Below are positions 1 through 12,445 of a stretch of DNA of 64,000 nucleotides, piece by piece (within the stretch, counting starts at the first letter, position 1; the number at the start of each line of letters is the position of its first letter). Where the stretch lies: the NCBI GenBank assembly GCA_019925095.2, contig CM034411.1, positions 7,293,501-7,357,500 on the forward strand. Direction: 5' to 3'. A program made the position numbers and the translations under genes. The notes under the pieces were generated by a model, which worked only from the letters and a program-made list of their open reading frames with translations, did not search any database and had not been told where the DNA came from. This DNA comes from Dendrolimus kikuchii. Lineage: Eukaryota; Arthropoda; Insecta; Lepidoptera; Lasiocampidae.

Positions 1-165
1 CGTGTTTGGTATGGTGAGTGAGTTTCGATGGCCAATTCTCTCTCACCTGTCTCATCACCCTATTCAATCTCCTCTATCCCATTTCTCTAATCGGAGGCCC
101 TTTTATCCCATCCTAAAACTTGGCAACACGTCTATAAGCGACAGTGACCACTTGCCATGCCATGA
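1..165 (+). repeat. Family B pyrimidine-rich SINE-like repeat, 5'-truncated by window edge
   Basis: The sequence runs from a GGTGAGTGAG-type motif through a C/T-rich tract full of CTCCTATCCC-like words to a tail reading CTTGGCAACACG, then CTATAAGCGACAGTGACCAC. The same order (GAGTAAGAGTTCC, C/T-rich tract, GGCTGGCAACGCG, GCGACGGTAACC) recurs at 1012, 59100, 60286 and 63058. Only the distal part of the unit lies in the window. The tail resembles that of the LINE copies at 30501 and 63515, so it is probably a LINE-dependent non-autonomous element. Confidence 0.65.
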
Positions 166-403
166 GGTTGGACGTCTTTAAGTTTTCTTTCAAGTTTTAC
201 TTTCGAAATTATTTTTTTTTACTAGTTTTACAAAATTAGCCATCAAAAACAAGCCTTGAATTTAACGGTAAACCTGTCCATATTTCGCAGATTATTGTTG
301 TTTATATACCCTTTATAGCACACCAAAACTCTTCAATCAGAATAATCCGTTTCCTCAGTAGCTCACGGCGAATAAGAACTGCTAAATCCTCTTATATCGC
401 AAA

Positions 404-600
404 TTGTATAACCGGACGTTACCCTTGAGGGTGTGTACACCCTTGGAGGAAAAAAAATCTTATTTTCGGGGGAGGGGGGACCCTACAATTCGCACCTCCC
501 TAGTCCCTGTGGACAACGCGTGGATATATCCTGCGGAGAGTACAAAATATTGTGAACACAATTTTGGTGTATTAAATTTAGTATTTGTAAGAAAAAATTT
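404..600. other. Stretch with no recognisable gene
   Basis: An open frame of about 97 codons covers part of this interval, but its translation has no recognisable domain and it runs into the SINE at 600. A G-rich run (GGGGGAGGGGGG) sits near 470. I see no support for a real gene. Confidence 0.5.
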
Positions 601-860
601 ATTAAAAAGTCGTGGTAGCTCGAGTCCCAAACGCAAAGGTTGTGAATTTGAATTCTGGCCGGAACGAATGCACCACTTATGCAGTTTTCTGACCTAATGT
701 GTATATTGTTACAATTACCACGTGCTAATCTGCCTATCGATATAACCGATGCGTCAAACTTGCCAAGCCACCTTGGACAAGCGTGGCGCGTATACTGTCC
801 GTTCCCTTATAGCGAGAGGCCCGAGCCCAGCAATGGGACGTTTATTGTTATTATTGTAAG
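600..860 (+). repeat. tRNA-derived SINE (lepidopteran type)
   Basis: The head has a degenerate pol III B-box region (GTGAATTTGAATTCTGGCC). It is followed by GAATGCACCACTTATGCAG, which matches GGCATGCACCATTTAAGCAG in the SINE at 22054. The body contains AGCCACCTTGGACAAGCGTG and CCGAGCCCAGCAATGGGACG, words I associate with the tail of common lepidopteran SINEs. The A box is decayed, so the copy is old and presumably inactive. Confidence 0.7.
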
Positions 861-1011
861 AAAAATTGGCCAAGTGTGTGTTAGTCCAGGCTCACTCAAT
901 GGTTCCATAACCACGACGAACTTTTACATTTCTTGTAATTTAGCTGTTCTTGAAAATCGCAAAGTTTCTCAACTAGTACGTGGCAGAGCTCATGCTGGAA
1001 TCATTATTTAG

Positions 1012-1345
1012 ATTACAGTTCTTACGGCCGGCTCGATTAGTGTGATACCACGCTCTTACAGAATATCGGCGTAAAACGGCTAGCTTCGTGCCAGTAGTGT
1101 TTTGTACGATGAAGTAAGAGTTCCAACGGTCCACTTCCTCCCCATCCAATCTCCCTATTCCAATCCCATATTCCATCTTCTCTACCCCACTACTCCTATC
1201 TGGTCTTTCTATATCATCCCCCTGTCCCATCTACTTTATTCCATCTTAAAGGCTGGCAACGCGTTGACTTCAACATTGGTGTTGCAAACGTTTATAGACG
1301 ACGGTAACCACTTACCATGAACCGGGCTGTCTGCCTATTTACAAG
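1012..1345 (+). repeat. Family B SINE-like repeat, near full length
   Basis: It starts at GATTACAGTTCTTACGG and continues through TGATACCACGCTCTTACAG, GAAGTAAGAGTTCC, a long C/T-rich tract, GGCTGGCAACGCG, a GTTGCAAACG block and GACGGTAACCACTTACCATG. It ends in GTCTGCCTATTT and an A-rich run near 1355. This is the most complete of the five copies and defines the unit at about 330 bp. Short open frames inside it are chance products of the C/T-rich tract. Confidence 0.75.
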
Positions 1346-1367
1346 ATTAACAATAAAAAAAAAATAG

Positions 1368-1480
1368 AATAGAATATACTTTATTGTACAAAAATGCAAC
1401 ATAAAATCAAGAACATTAATATACAAGTACAATCGGCGGTCTTATCGCCCTTGGCGATTTCTTCCAGAGAACCTTTGCAT
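1368..1480 (-). repeat. Dispersed repeat, partner of 23404
   Basis: The word order ACTTTATTGTAC, GGCGGTCTTATCGCC, TTGGCGATTTCTTCCAGA and AACCTTTGCAT is repeated at 23404-23475 as GCGGTCTTTATCGC, TTAGCGATCTCTTCCAGA and AACCTTTGCAT. The ACTTTATT start reads as the complement of an AATAAAGT polyadenylation-like end. This suggests the 3' end of a retroelement lying on the minus strand. Confidence 0.55.
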
Positions 1481-2341
1481 GGAGTATAGAAGAACAACAA
1501 AAGTCGGTAGTTGCTAAACCAGCAAATATAGTTGTTTAAAAAATTTTTTCTATGAAAGTATTTTTGGAGCTCCTGCTATTATGGATTTGTTAAAAAATTT
1601 GAATTCCATACTTTAACGATTTTGGAAGCGCTCATTTTGCCATCTATTACCCTAAATAAATAAAAAAGTATTTTCAAATTAAACTACAAGTGAAATTAAA
1701 TTATAAATTGAACTACATGGTAAATCAAACTATACTCACAAAATATGCAAAACTAGACATAGATATAAAATATTACAATGTTGACTAATATTAATGACTC
1801 GTAACATTTTGTGTACATTTTTCAAATGCCCAAAGATTAATGTATACAAAATCCATTTCCATTAACTCAAATCCTGGACAGGCGAGAAAGAAAAATGAAA
1901 CTGCTCATACAGGAAGCTACTTCATACGATACGTGACCAGGGGTGCATACATAGAAACTGTTAAAAAAGCCCTTAGGACCCCTTTCTTGCACCCCCTTTG
2001 ACCCTCAGACCCCATGCATCCACGTACGATTTACTCCATAACTTAATGTACTCACGCACGAATAAATCGAATCGGTTCATACTAGTAATGCGGGAGCAGG
2101 ATATACTCAAATCGATTGTTTCGATAGTTCAAATATCTCGATTGCTCTCGATTATTTTTACTCGTAGTCGATGGTTTCGAGTCCGACTTCGATAGTCGTA
2201 ATCAAAGAACGCGCCCCTATAAATCGATCTCACTTGTCGGATTCTTGTATCTTACTATCCACCACTTACTTTCATCATTGGTAGAAAATGAATATTACTT
2301 ATATTGGGATTTTTGTATCAAAATATAAGCGATAGTAAGTG

Positions 2342-2870
2342 TGATAGAAACTTTTTTTTTAAACGAGGGGAAGCCCGATTGAGGACTTATCACCGCGGGG
2401 GAAGCGCGGTGAGAGCATGTGGTATTCGCCGCTATGAGCGGCAGTAGCACCCCCGGAGAAGTACTATTACTACCTGAGTCGGGGGATACATACTAAAACA
2501 CCTTGATGTTTCCTCCTTTGACTTATGCTACAGCCCTGGCCGACGATGGATTATCGGCCTCGTCCATTGCCGGATGGAACCAAGCCCTCAGCGTCTACTT
2601 GTACTCTCTTTGCCTGTAAGCGCAGATGGAACACCAGCTCGCCTGTATTTTGACGGCATTAATGAGAAGTGAGGAGTGTTCCCCAGGCGCTTGCCGCCCA
2701 CTCACCGCGATCGAAGGTCGAAGACTCTGGCGACCACACGTCCTCCTCGGGCGGAAGCGGAGCAGGCTGATACGATCACGCTTCTTTAGAGAGCACGACG
2801 CGCTAAATGGCTTCGTTTGCCGACCAATCATCGAATCGGATAAGTTGGGTTGAAACAATTGGTAAATATC
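2342..2870 (+). repeat. Family D GC-rich dispersed repeat (longest copy)
   Basis: The conserved block runs from GAGGACTTATCACCGCGGGG through GTGGTATTCGCC, GAAGTACTATTACTACC, GAGTCGGGGGATACATACTA to AAACACC. It aligns by eye with 19000-19270 and 43246-43500. Only this copy continues into a coding-like GC-rich segment (GACCACACGTCCTCCTCGGG region, 2640-2860). Two overlapping open frames on opposite strands there (75 and 87 codons) show no domain I recognise. It is probably part of a LINE. Confidence 0.6.
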
Positions 2871-4510
2871 TCGATTGTTCAGACCAGAAGCGAATGGATT
2901 GTTGGCACGTTTGTAAATTTATGTCTATTGCGATTCTTTAATATTTTAGTTTTTAAATATCAAATCGTCGGTTGAAAGTTGTAATTCGTCTTATCATTCG
3001 TAATATTCTTCGCCCATGGTTAAATAAACACGTTTAGCTTACAAACCCATACATAAAAATAGACTTTAATTTACAACCGAAACTACTTATTTAAGGACGA
3101 ACATAACAATAAGAATGTATCGTTAAAAGGAACGCATACAACCATTCTCTTTGAGTTTATGAATACAACAAATATAAATCTTGTATCACATCCTTAAATA
3201 TGTAGGGAATGCTTCGATCTACCCTAAACCGTCGAAATAGTATAAGTTAAAAATTTACATTTTACAGGAAGATTACAAATTAAATCAATGGTACTAAATA
3301 AGTAATACGTACATTAATTTAAGTTGCTTTTTATGAGTTATTCTATAAGACTACTACTATTACTACTTTTTCCTAAGAGAAAGGATTCGGTAATTTTCAT
3401 AATGCTATGATTCGAAGTTCCGTATGCTTGTAAGGTTGATGAAGTTGCGGGCATAAGCAAGTGTATAATTACACGTTCTCTATTTTTATGTTGTATATTT
3501 AAAACGATTCATCTACAAACGAGTAGCCGTGTACGAGTCTGCCACTGATATAGAGACTTCCTCTATAAAACATACTGTGTATATTAAACGTCTTATTCAA
3601 TCAATCATCAATATCAATCAATCATCAAAAGAAATATTTATATTTTTAGTAAGATTTACATCGACGACCATCATCATTTCATATCGATGATCATACAATT
3701 ATCATCCGGTAAATTTAGTCCTATGTCGCTGTAAGACTGCCAAAGCGTTGCCAGTAAATATTAGATTAAATTCTTTAATAAACACCCAGTGATAATCTAT
3801 TAACATTTATTACGCAAATAAATACAGCATTTTTAAAGTTGTAACCGAATAATAAAGTAAAAACTAATCAACAATTACCGGTATATGTGTAGCTAGGTAT
3901 ATACCAGTACATATTTAATTATTTCTATAGATCTCTAAAATGGCATAAATAAATAAGACTCATTTTTTCTATTATAAAACTTACTGCGATACGTAACGTA
4001 GGTCCCAATGGGTTGTGTTTAGTAAAAACACCGTATCCTACAGAAACAAATCTCAAGGGGTTTATTTTTATCAGCGCCGCAAGCAACGCTTCGATTTCCC
4101 TACTCCCGACAAATCGGGGGGCGATTTTGTAACTCGTAAAACAAGTAGTAAAACGTCTCCTTCGGTTTGAGAATCGATTCCCGACACATCAGCCTAGTGT
4201 TGTCGGAAACTAGAACCTAGGAGCTACAAGGCTCGAAAGCTTTGGTAGCACTAGAAAAGAATTCTGGAAATACTAAACGCCCAGTAACGCCAAATATTTG
4301 TTAGCATACAAGTTTAGGTGAGATATTAATATATTCTTGGTTCGCATATGAGGCCACGTTTAACGTCTGCTACATTATCCTCATGTCAAATATAAATAAC
4401 ATTATACATATAGTTTATTTTTAGTGACTCTTACATGTAATAAAATTTACAAATTTATAAATAATCGAATACAATAAAAGAAAACTTATTATTTACTACT
4501 CATTTGTATT
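2871..4510. other. AT-rich stretch without recognisable genes
   Basis: No long open frame, SINE box or family repeat is evident. Minor features are a run of TACTACTATTACTACT near 3350 and an imperfect ATCAATCATC tandem near 3600-3630. A slightly GC-richer patch with CGGGGGGCG lies near 4110. Confidence 0.6.
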
Positions 4511-4518
4511 GTATTCTA

Positions 4519-4680
4519 CCCATAGTCTCTCAAGACTATAAGTAGAATACTGAGCCTAGATCACCGTCTTCTATGGGTAAGGTGCCCAGAACGCTGGCTA
4601 CGTTTCCTCGTTGGATCGCCATACTGATCCATTGCCCGAGGTAAGCACCAGCCTTCTCATTACCTGAAGAGTCAATGAGT
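4519..4680 (+). repeat. Family F dispersed repeat, partner of 26316
   Basis: Shared words in order with 26316-26465 are GAGCCTAGATCAC / GAGTCTAGGTCAC, ATGGGTAAGGTGCCCA / ATGGGTAAAGTGCCCA, GCTGGCTACGTTTCCTCG / GCTGGCTACGTTACCTCG, TGGATCGCCATACTGATCC / TGGATCGCCATACCGATCC and ACCAGCC. Identity over about 130 bp is clearly above chance. I do not recognise the parent element. Confidence 0.65.
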
Positions 4681-4782
4681 CGTTTTTTAGTGATATATTA
4701 TCAGTTTGTAAATTAATACTATTAAATTAGTAAAGTATTAAAGCTATAAAGCGATTCAAAAAATAACATACAACTAAATAGA

Positions 4783-4960
4783 CGGCCACTGTAGTTGAGC
4801 GGATTAAGTCTTAACTGGCCGAGCTCACTGAAAAGCAAAAGGCTCCGGGTTCAAATTCTGGCATGGTAAATTTAGTAAACGAACTTTCCATTATTTACTG
4901 TGGTCTAGGTGTCTAGGATTGGCCCCAGAGTGGTCCGTTATATATTAACCATAACGCAAG
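4783..4960 (+). repeat. tRNA-derived SINE
   Basis: An A-box-like segment (TAGTTGAGCGGATTAAGT) is followed about 50 nt later by a good B box (CCGGGTTCAAATTCTGGC). This is the spacing of a tRNA-derived pol III promoter with an enlarged anticodon region. Downstream GCATGGTAAATTTAG resembles the GGCATGCACC junction of the other SINEs. It cannot be a functional tRNA because the arms do not pair and the spacing is too large. Confidence 0.65.
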
Positions 4961-4989
4961 CATAACTTACTTAGGATAAACAATGGTGA

Positions 4990-7330
4990 TAAACAATGTG
5001 TGTGTTTGCCTGCCCATTATTTATTTATAAAACGTTAAAGTAAGTTACTGAAAATTATATGTGTCAAAATTGAGTATATTAAATGAAACAACAACTGTAT
5101 TCGAAATGTAGAACTTCAAGAATAGCACTAAAAACTACTAGATAGAGTTGTGCCCGCTAGCAAGATGTAATAAAAAGAACCCTTTAAACTTTACGGAGGC
5201 TCATTTTTACTTTTATTCGAGACTTTTACAACCCTAACTCAGTACACCTTACAGTTTCGCCCCTCAGACTATTTTACTGCCTTCACGTTAAATCTTTTAA
5301 ATTTCAAATGCCGGTAGCCAATCGATATTTGCTTTTTACTACTACAGTCTTCGCACTGTCTACTTGGATATGGTCGAATCTGGATCGGTGGTATTATAAA
5401 ACTGTCTGCAATCTTCGAGAATTTTCTAAACAAAATTCGACACTGTTCTTTTGGATTTAAAATAAAACAGTGGAGGTGCTAGCCTGCCTACGAACTAGGA
5501 ATGGGTCCGTAGAGATGACAAACGTCCTCTCTTTTCGTCATGTAACTACTGGTCTTAAAAATACAATATTATCCTCCCGTTTATGCCTGCTACTCTTAAA
5601 TTAGAAAAGCTCCTTGCACTACTTGCAATTTCATTAATTTTTTGCTAGATTAGACATGTATAACTAAAAAAAATCCCTACTCTCCTAAAATTTTTATATA
5701 TCCTGAACTAAATTTTTTTTATATATTTTTTATATCAGGTTCGCATTCGACCGCTATGTTGTTACCTGATGTCAGTGATTCTCTGGCATTGGAGCGAATT
5801 TTAGGAAAGCAGCGAGCGTTTTACCAGACATAAGACAGACAGACAAAGACATAATATTATAGTTAACGGAAAAAGGAACTAAACTTCTAACGCTCTTGGG
5901 TTCGAGTAAGTAATCTTTGTATGTGTATTTATTTAAATATGCTTGTTAGCAAACGAGCAAACGGTGTTATACCTGACAATGATATTACCCTAGCTCTGTC
6001 TACATCTGCAATAATATTAAAGAAGCCAATATGTTACCTAATTCAAATATTGCCTTACTTCTTCTAACCGTATTTCAGACTAAATGAGACAATACACGAC
6101 CTTATACACCTAAATTGGAGAGTGTTAAGTTTTGTACAGCTTCAAAGCTAATTCAAAGAGTTTAGTTCCTTTGAGTATGTACCCAAGTAAGACACCTAGT
6201 TGTCGGTGTCGACACATACTCACATAGAGTTCATAAAAGGGACAAAAAGATATAAATAATGTATCCAGAGGTATTTCAAGAAGCCAAAGCAACGAGTCTC
6301 GATAACAAGGAGGCAAGTGTTGACGTGGGATCGAATTCCCCACCTACTCAAGTTGCACTTTCGCATGCCACCGTCGTCGTGCAAAAATAATACAAAAGAT
6401 ATCCGGCTGATATTAAAGTTCTGAGAATATTTGCGACAACATGTAACAGGGGACTATAAATCATCCCGGCTTGTAATTAAAATTTGTTGTTGGACCTGAG
6501 ACAAAATAAACACAAATTACACCTTAGCACCAAAAATTTAGGCCTAAACAGTTTTCCCTTGATGTCTTGAAAGATGATATTTGCGAATTGGCGAAGTGAT
6601 ATAAAAATTGACTTCGAGTTCGGAAGCAAACTAAATTTTTACACTGAGATGATAATCATAAATTTTGAATTCTAGCTATTAAACTTAATCAAAACTGCGT
6701 GTGATTTACAGAAGCACGCAATAGTTTATTTGAATATAATCTCTTTTTATTGAGTTAAACAGGCAAAAGATCCAGCTAATTGTATGTGATTAGCACCCAT
6801 AGATGTTTACAACAACGACGCTATTACGAATGTAGTGCCGGCATCAAAGGTATTTAATTATGGTTTTACTGAAACTCCCATTTTGTAATGTTGTAGATAA
6901 ATGTCGACTCTGTGCCCTCTAAGGTTCCCTTCACTTCCCTTATCTTAAGCAATGTTTGTATCACACCACACATTTTTCACTCAATATCATGTATCGAAAC
7001 GCGACACCGGTGGTTGTAGCGACCGGAATCATGCGGTCGACGTACGCTGTGGGTTTCGTGCATTGTCTTTCATCAAAACCACATACTAAAACCCTGTATA
7101 GACAAAATACTGAGTAATACTAGGTATTTAACAGTTAGACACTTAGAGATTGAGGTTGCGGTTTCTTACTGGGAAGACTTGGACTTCACATAGAAATGGT
7201 GAAACACATTATGTGTACGTAGTTCAAAGAAAAACATTTTTTATCCTAATCCGAAGAAATCTAATAATAATTATTATTTATTTATTTAAGTAAATTACAA
7301 TATACAATATATTTATGCTAAGTTTATTAT
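4990..7330. other. AT-rich stretch, mostly unique
   Basis: No gene is recognised. Near 5830-5870, GACAGACAGACAAAGAC followed by ATAATATTATAG looks like the very end of a CR1/L2-type tail. A 72-codon minus frame at 6125-6343 shows no domain. Otherwise nothing stands out. Confidence 0.55.
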
Positions 7331-7400
7331 TTGAGACTATAAGTTTACGGGTTGCCCCCAAACTGGGACAGGCCTATATTTTGGGGGGGCACATTCGGCC

Positions 7401-7640
<240 letters not shown>

Positions 7641-7769
7641 TTAAAAATTTGGAAGTCTGAAGCTTCTAGTTATATAGGATTTAGGAGCTTTTTGAAAGAA
7701 GTTATCATTTTGACTTGGCCTGGAAATATGTTATTACAGGTATTGAGATTTGTTTGAAAATTACTATTA

Positions 7770-7990
7770 ACTAGCTGTGCCTGCAATTTTATTCGCATGA
7801 GATTACCAATATTTATATATTTTGAACCATATAAGATATTTCTGACTGATTTCGATCCATAACATTTTAATTAAAATCTGTTGAGTCGTTTTGGAGCCTA
7901 TACGAGAAAATTTAGACAGAAGAACATCTTGATTAAGCAATTTTATCATTATAAATAAAACGCAGTGGAATTTGATTGCTAGCCATTATA
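7770..7990 (+). repeat. CR1/L2-type 3' tail relic
   Basis: It begins AACTAGCTGTGCCTGCAA, the decayed form of the CTAGCTGTGCCCGCGAC start I associate with many lepidopteran CR1/L2-like copies. It contains AAATCTGTTGAGTCGTTTT (the region normally reading ATCGGTTCAGCCGTTT) and ends near AGACAGAAG and ATTATAAATAAA. It is old and non-coding. Confidence 0.55.
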
Positions 7991-9880
7991 CGCATTTTAT
8001 TCGAAGTAAAAGTTGGACACCGGATTCACAGACATAGATCAACAAAGGAGAACATAGACATATTGTTATTTATACAAATACTACGAGAATTTCATCTTCA
8101 AATATTTGATGTAACCTTTATAAAAAAAAAATGCAAATAGTAATTTTTACTTAAATTTTGGAATTTATTTTGAAATCACAGACATACACTTCAATTTTAT
8201 TTACCTACATAAACGACGTGTTAACTCCCTTCGCTCAAAACTATGTCCCACACCAGAAACCTTCCCCTCCCCTTATAACCCCGCAACATAATCGAAGTTA
8301 GCCCGAGGTTCGTTCAATTGAATTACGAACCGCACAAGAATATTGTGACAAATGCCTCAAGCCCACAAAAGTATTACTGCAACATCTCCAAAATCAAAGA
8401 GCAACACTAACAATAAACAAAGCTGTAGATAGAAACCGATCTACAATAATAGTTGAGCGACAAACGAACTTCTTTCAAGTTTTCTTATTAATATTTATTA
8501 GTAATTATAGATATAGTTATAGATTAATATAAAGAAATCACGTGATGTCAGACCTGAAGGGCCCTCAGGTACGGCATCACCCTTAACTTAGTTAGGGACT
8601 ATATTACAGCTATTATGAATTAGGTGTTTCTTTCTAATTCCTAGATTCACTATTTCTTTTAGACGGGTGCCCTTTCCGTCTATCGTATCTTTTATTTATT
8701 TACAATCCATTAATTTTTCTTCCTTTGTTCTACATCTCTTCTTACCAGTTTCTTCTGTCTGTTTCTTGCTCTATTTTTCATCATCATGACATTTATATAC
8801 TACATACATATATTTATTTTTTATTTATATCTTTTGCATGTCAGACCTTCTTACTGCTAGAGGTTAGATAACTTTCTATTACTTTGGACGTGACAAGTAT
8901 TCAAAAGTTAAAAGTCACAAGTGTTTCTAATTCACAATTTAGTTATAGTTATGTTACTAGATTAAAATATTGTCCTGTTCATGATCTTTGTTTATAAAGT
9001 AAGACAACCTTAAAATGGTAGTTATTACTTATTAATTTAAAGCAGGTGTTGTATATCTAGCAAAGTGTGCATGATTGTACACAATAAATCCAATCTACGT
9101 TTCCCAATGTTCTAAATCAACATTAGCGCATGACGCAAGCGAGTGTCAAAAAATAATAATTTCTTTTTCTCTCCTTGGCGGTAAATCCCCGGGGATTTGC
9201 GACGTGTTTTGCCGCCACGCGTGAATAAATACTGTTTCTTATACAAGCATTATACAATTGTATCGAGAATATCATCGCGTTGCGGTGAAATATTTTTTAC
9301 AATTCGGTGTAATTGTGAAAACTGGATTTGATTGCACGGTTCACTGATTTTTGTCTTGTTGTTGGGGAAAATGTGAGTTTTGGATGTCGGTGTTACTTTG
9401 ATATAGGTATTTTTGTGGCCTATATACGTTTTACGACGAACGTAGAAAAGTATCAAAAATAGAATTACATTTTGCGGGGTTTCGTCGAAAGTTATAATGT
9501 TTCATAGAACACGTCAACATTTTTATACCGTCGGTGTCAATAGTAGGTACACTTTTTAATTGTGGTTTCGCACGGTTTGTGTATAGGTACAAGAAATTTG
9601 AATATTGAAGTTTTATAATTATCTTCAAATAAACAAGCAAAAGCCGGACTTATAAATCTTATTTAGTGTTAGTCAAACTTATAATTCCACTAAGAAGTGA
9701 AATTCTATGTTTGACTAAAACGGAATACTAGTTCTTGGAGCAACCTGAAAAGTTACAACATTTCATTCAAGAGTTAACATTTTTCACACGTACTCACAAT
9801 TACTGTTTAGAAACAAACAAATATCCAACAAATATCGTTCTTGTAAGTTATAAAAAAAAAATATATGTCCGTTACACAGG
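7991..9880. other. Unique AT-rich stretch with small palindromes
   Basis: No gene is recognised. A perfect 16-bp palindrome AAATCCCCGGGGATTT lies at 9183-9198 between TGGCGG and CCGCCA. An imperfect 22-bp hairpin is at 9669-9718. Around 8550-8670 are two short hairpin-like words (CTGAAGGGCCCTCAG and AGACGGGTGCCCTTTCCGTCT). Two minus frames of 68-69 codons have no domain. Confidence 0.5.
9669..9718. repeat. Imperfect 22-bp hairpin, 6-nt loop
   Basis: TTAGTCAAACTTATAATTCCAC (9669-9690, shown as two halves TTAGTCAAAC and TTATAATTCCAC) pairs with 9697-9718 at 19 of 22 positions across a TAAGAA loop. It is too short for a typical animal pre-miRNA and has no obvious flanking target duplication. 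Confidence 0.6.
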
Positions 9881-9884
9881 TAAA

Positions 9885-9972
9885 TAAAATGGAAGTGTCT
9901 GTTTGTAATGTCAAAATATAAAGGTAAAAAAAATCCACGCTAACGAAGTCGCGGGCACAGCTAGTTAAAAAT
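9885..9972 (-). repeat. CR1/L2-type 3' tail relic (minus)
   Basis: On the plus strand the end reads GAAGTCGCGGGCACAGCTAG, the reverse complement of CTAGCTGTGCCCGCGACTTC. This is the conserved start of the tail family also seen at 7770 and 10837. The body is short and decayed. Confidence 0.6.
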
Positions 9973-10836
9973 AAGACTACATCAAAACATTAAACTTCAA
10001 CCAACCAAAAATTCTATTTAATTATTTTTTAAAAATTAAATTACGAAACAAAAAAAAACATTGTTATTCTTAAAACTTGGATGGTCATAAACCTTTTTTT
10101 GACATGTTTTTTTATAATTTATTTTTTGGGTTCTGTTAAAATATCGTCGAAAATAAGAAATATAACACAATGCTTTTAATTTAATTTCCATGTATAAATA
10201 TCTATTTATACAGTTACAGTTTGTTAATATAATTTTCGCAAAACAAAATCACCGCCAAATGCAACTTTTTAAATCGATTCTCCTATTAGTGTAGTGATTA
10301 AACTTTATATCGAAATAAAATCCGTTTAAAATTACTCACATATTGAAATGTAATTAACGAAATAAAACGGAGGAACGTGTAGCGCTACTCGGATAATTCG
10401 ATTTCGTATCGATTGCGTACAGATCGGTAAGCTACAGTACGTTAGTGCTGTACCGGATCAACAGTTCAGCTTGTTGTAATGAAATTATTGTTTTTCAGTG
10501 GAAGAACCTATGATAGACAAATAAAACACACCGAATTAAAAACTCGCTTTTGACTTTTATTGTATTCATATACGTAATTTGATTTTACATATTAGAGATC
10601 GATTGTTTTTTGAAGTGAAACTTCTTTAGAATCGTTGTGATTTGAAACTCGATGAAACGTAAAAGCGTCGCTGAAAGGAAATAAACACAAATCTATAGTA
10701 CTAAACCTGCGGGAGAATGAGATAGAATACATTACATTTAATAATTTAAACACTATGCGCATACAGATAGAGTTGGAAATGTTTTGAAGTTTTTCGTTAA
10801 TACTTAAAATTTCGTGTTTTATTAAATATAAATACT

Positions 10837-11045
10837 AGCTGATGCCCACGACTTCATCCGCGTGGTGTGATCTTTTTAACTATCCCACGGAAACTCTTCA
10901 ATTTTTCGGGATCAAAAGTATCCTATATGTTGACCAGGGATATAAGCTACCACCATACAAAACTTCATTTAAATCGGTTCAGTCGCTTCGGAGATTAGTC
11001 CGTACAAACAGACAAACAGAGAAACAAAAAATATCTAAATTAATT
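10837..11045 (+). repeat. CR1/L2-type 3' tail relic
   Basis: ACTAGCTGATGCCCACGAC opens the copy. Inside are CGGGATCAAAAGTATCCTAT, GATATAAGCTACCACC, TTCATTTAAATCGGTTCAG and a terminal ACAGACAAACAGAGAAAC run, all in the order expected for the family. The 112-codon frame across it is not a gene. Confidence 0.75.
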
Positions 11046-11307
11046 AATTCTAAGTTCTATTTCACTTCTTACATCCTCCTGATTCTGTTTTTAGCATTTT
11101 TTTTTCATTGTACAGAAATTCGACCTCTACAGTTTTATTATATGTATAGATATTATAACGATATAATATATGAAATGTGACGATTTTAGAATTCCTCCCA
11201 CACCTTCTCACACTTTGTTTCACTTCTTCTGCGTGTGAGCTGCACACACACATTTTTTGTAGTATAGGTTCGACATTGGCTGTCATTTAGTGTTTTTATT
11301 ATTATTT

Positions 11308-11352
11308 GTACACCAGAGTTTTCCCCGCGGCTACGTCGCGTGAATAACCCTA
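11308..11352 (+). repeat. Short CR1/L2-type tail fragment
   Basis: TTTTCCCCGCGGCTACGTCG followed by CGTGAATAACCCTAG is a truncated copy of the CCGCGACTTCGTCCGCGTG start of this tail family. Confidence 0.45.
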
Positions 11353-11779
11353 GATGTAGTAGTAGTAGTGTCTAGTGTAGGAGTAGTCTGTTACGTACAA
11401 AGAAATGAGATGTTTTATATATACAAACCTTCAATAGTTAAGTTTCTTGTTGAATTCACTACAATTACAAAGAAACTAAGTCAATGTAGTGTAGGCTACT
11501 GCACAGCAAAACATAAAGAAAAATCGCACCCAACCTGATTTGAAGTTTCTAATACGTAATAAATGACACGTGGGCAACCTTACAACATATTTATTATTGA
11601 ATTACAGCGATGGTTGTCTACATCGCAATTGCAACGCCATCTATTTTACTAGTCCGTCTATTCCAAGTCTTTTATCGGGATGAAACGAGTCGTTCCTGAG
11701 TGTTGATTCGGGATATAAGCATCTATCGAGTTTCGTCTACATACGCTCTGTAATTTTCAAAAAGGATGCGATCGCAGCG

Positions 11780-12085
11780 CAATTTTTTTCGGTATTTTCG
11801 TCTATCCCGCGGAAACGACGTCATTTATCATGATAAAAAGTATTTTAAATTACGCCTCGAGATATAAGCTTGCTCTGTGTCAAGTTTCATTTAAATCCGT
11901 TAAGAATTTTACACGTGATGCTCCAACAGACAGGCAGGCAGACAGACAGGCAGGCCGAAAGACAGTCAAAAATCCAAAAATTGCATTTTCGGAATCTCCT
12001 GGTCCGAATTATCTGCCCTGATTATTTCACATTTTTAAAACACAATGTACAAACTTGAACCATTTACAGATTTATTATAGTATAG
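11780..12085 (+). repeat. CR1/L2-type 3' tail relic
   Basis: In order it has TATCCCGCGGAAACGACG, GATAAAAAGTATTTTAAATT, GAGATATAAGCTTGC, GTTTCATTTAAATCCGTTAA and a long CAGGCAGGCAGACAGACAGG run, then ATTATAGTATAGATA at the end. The two overlapping ~62-codon frames are artefacts. Confidence 0.7.
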
Positions 12086-12089
12086 ATAT

Positions 12090-12245
12090 AAAATTCTTCT
12101 GTTCGTGTCAATGAACTCGTCTTAAACGGTCGGACAGATTTTGATGAAATTGGACCTGATAGGTGGTGCTACAATGGCGTTCTAAATTTTATTTTTAGGG
12201 CAGAACAATGTCTGCTGGGCCCGCTAGCAACACTATAAATTGTTT
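12090..12245 (+). repeat. CR1-type tail, second subfamily
   Basis: CTTAAACGGTCGGACAGAT, TTTGATGAAATTGGACC, TAGGTGGTGCTACAATGGCG, then AGGGCAGAACAATGTCTGC and CCCGCTAGCA. The same block is at 32850 (plus: CGGTAGGTGGCGCTGGAATG, GCAAGACAACGTCTGCCGG) and at 48490 (minus). It is a third-party relic with no coding capacity. Confidence 0.65.
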
Positions 12246-12445
12246 TTCAATAATACCAGTGTGAACTAGTTTCTTACAGTCCCGGCGTTTGGGCAGCATA
12301 TTTTTTTGAATTCAAGCTTCAACTGCGTGCCTCAAATGTTAAAACTCGCACTGGTCTTCGAAATTTTCTCTAATAAGCATAAAACTTTTGTTTAATGATT
12401 TGATTTGATTATTTTGTATTGATTGAAAGTGGATGTTATAACATG

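Noticed and set aside
404..1011. Two open frames of 97 and 110 codons
   Set aside because: They run through a SINE and show no domain; composition is not protein-like.
8540..8580. LTR retrotransposon end suggested by TGTCAGACCTGAAGGGCC
   Set aside because: A second TGTCAGACC occurs at 8840 but the following sequence differs; no LTR pair, primer binding site or polypurine tract was found.
9669..9718. microRNA precursor
   Set aside because: The stem is only 22 bp with a 6-nt loop, below the usual length of an animal pre-miRNA, and there is no supporting context.
10842..11180. 112-codon frame as a membrane protein
   Set aside because: The first half is CR1/L2-type tail sequence; the hydrophobic end is AT-rich chance sequence.
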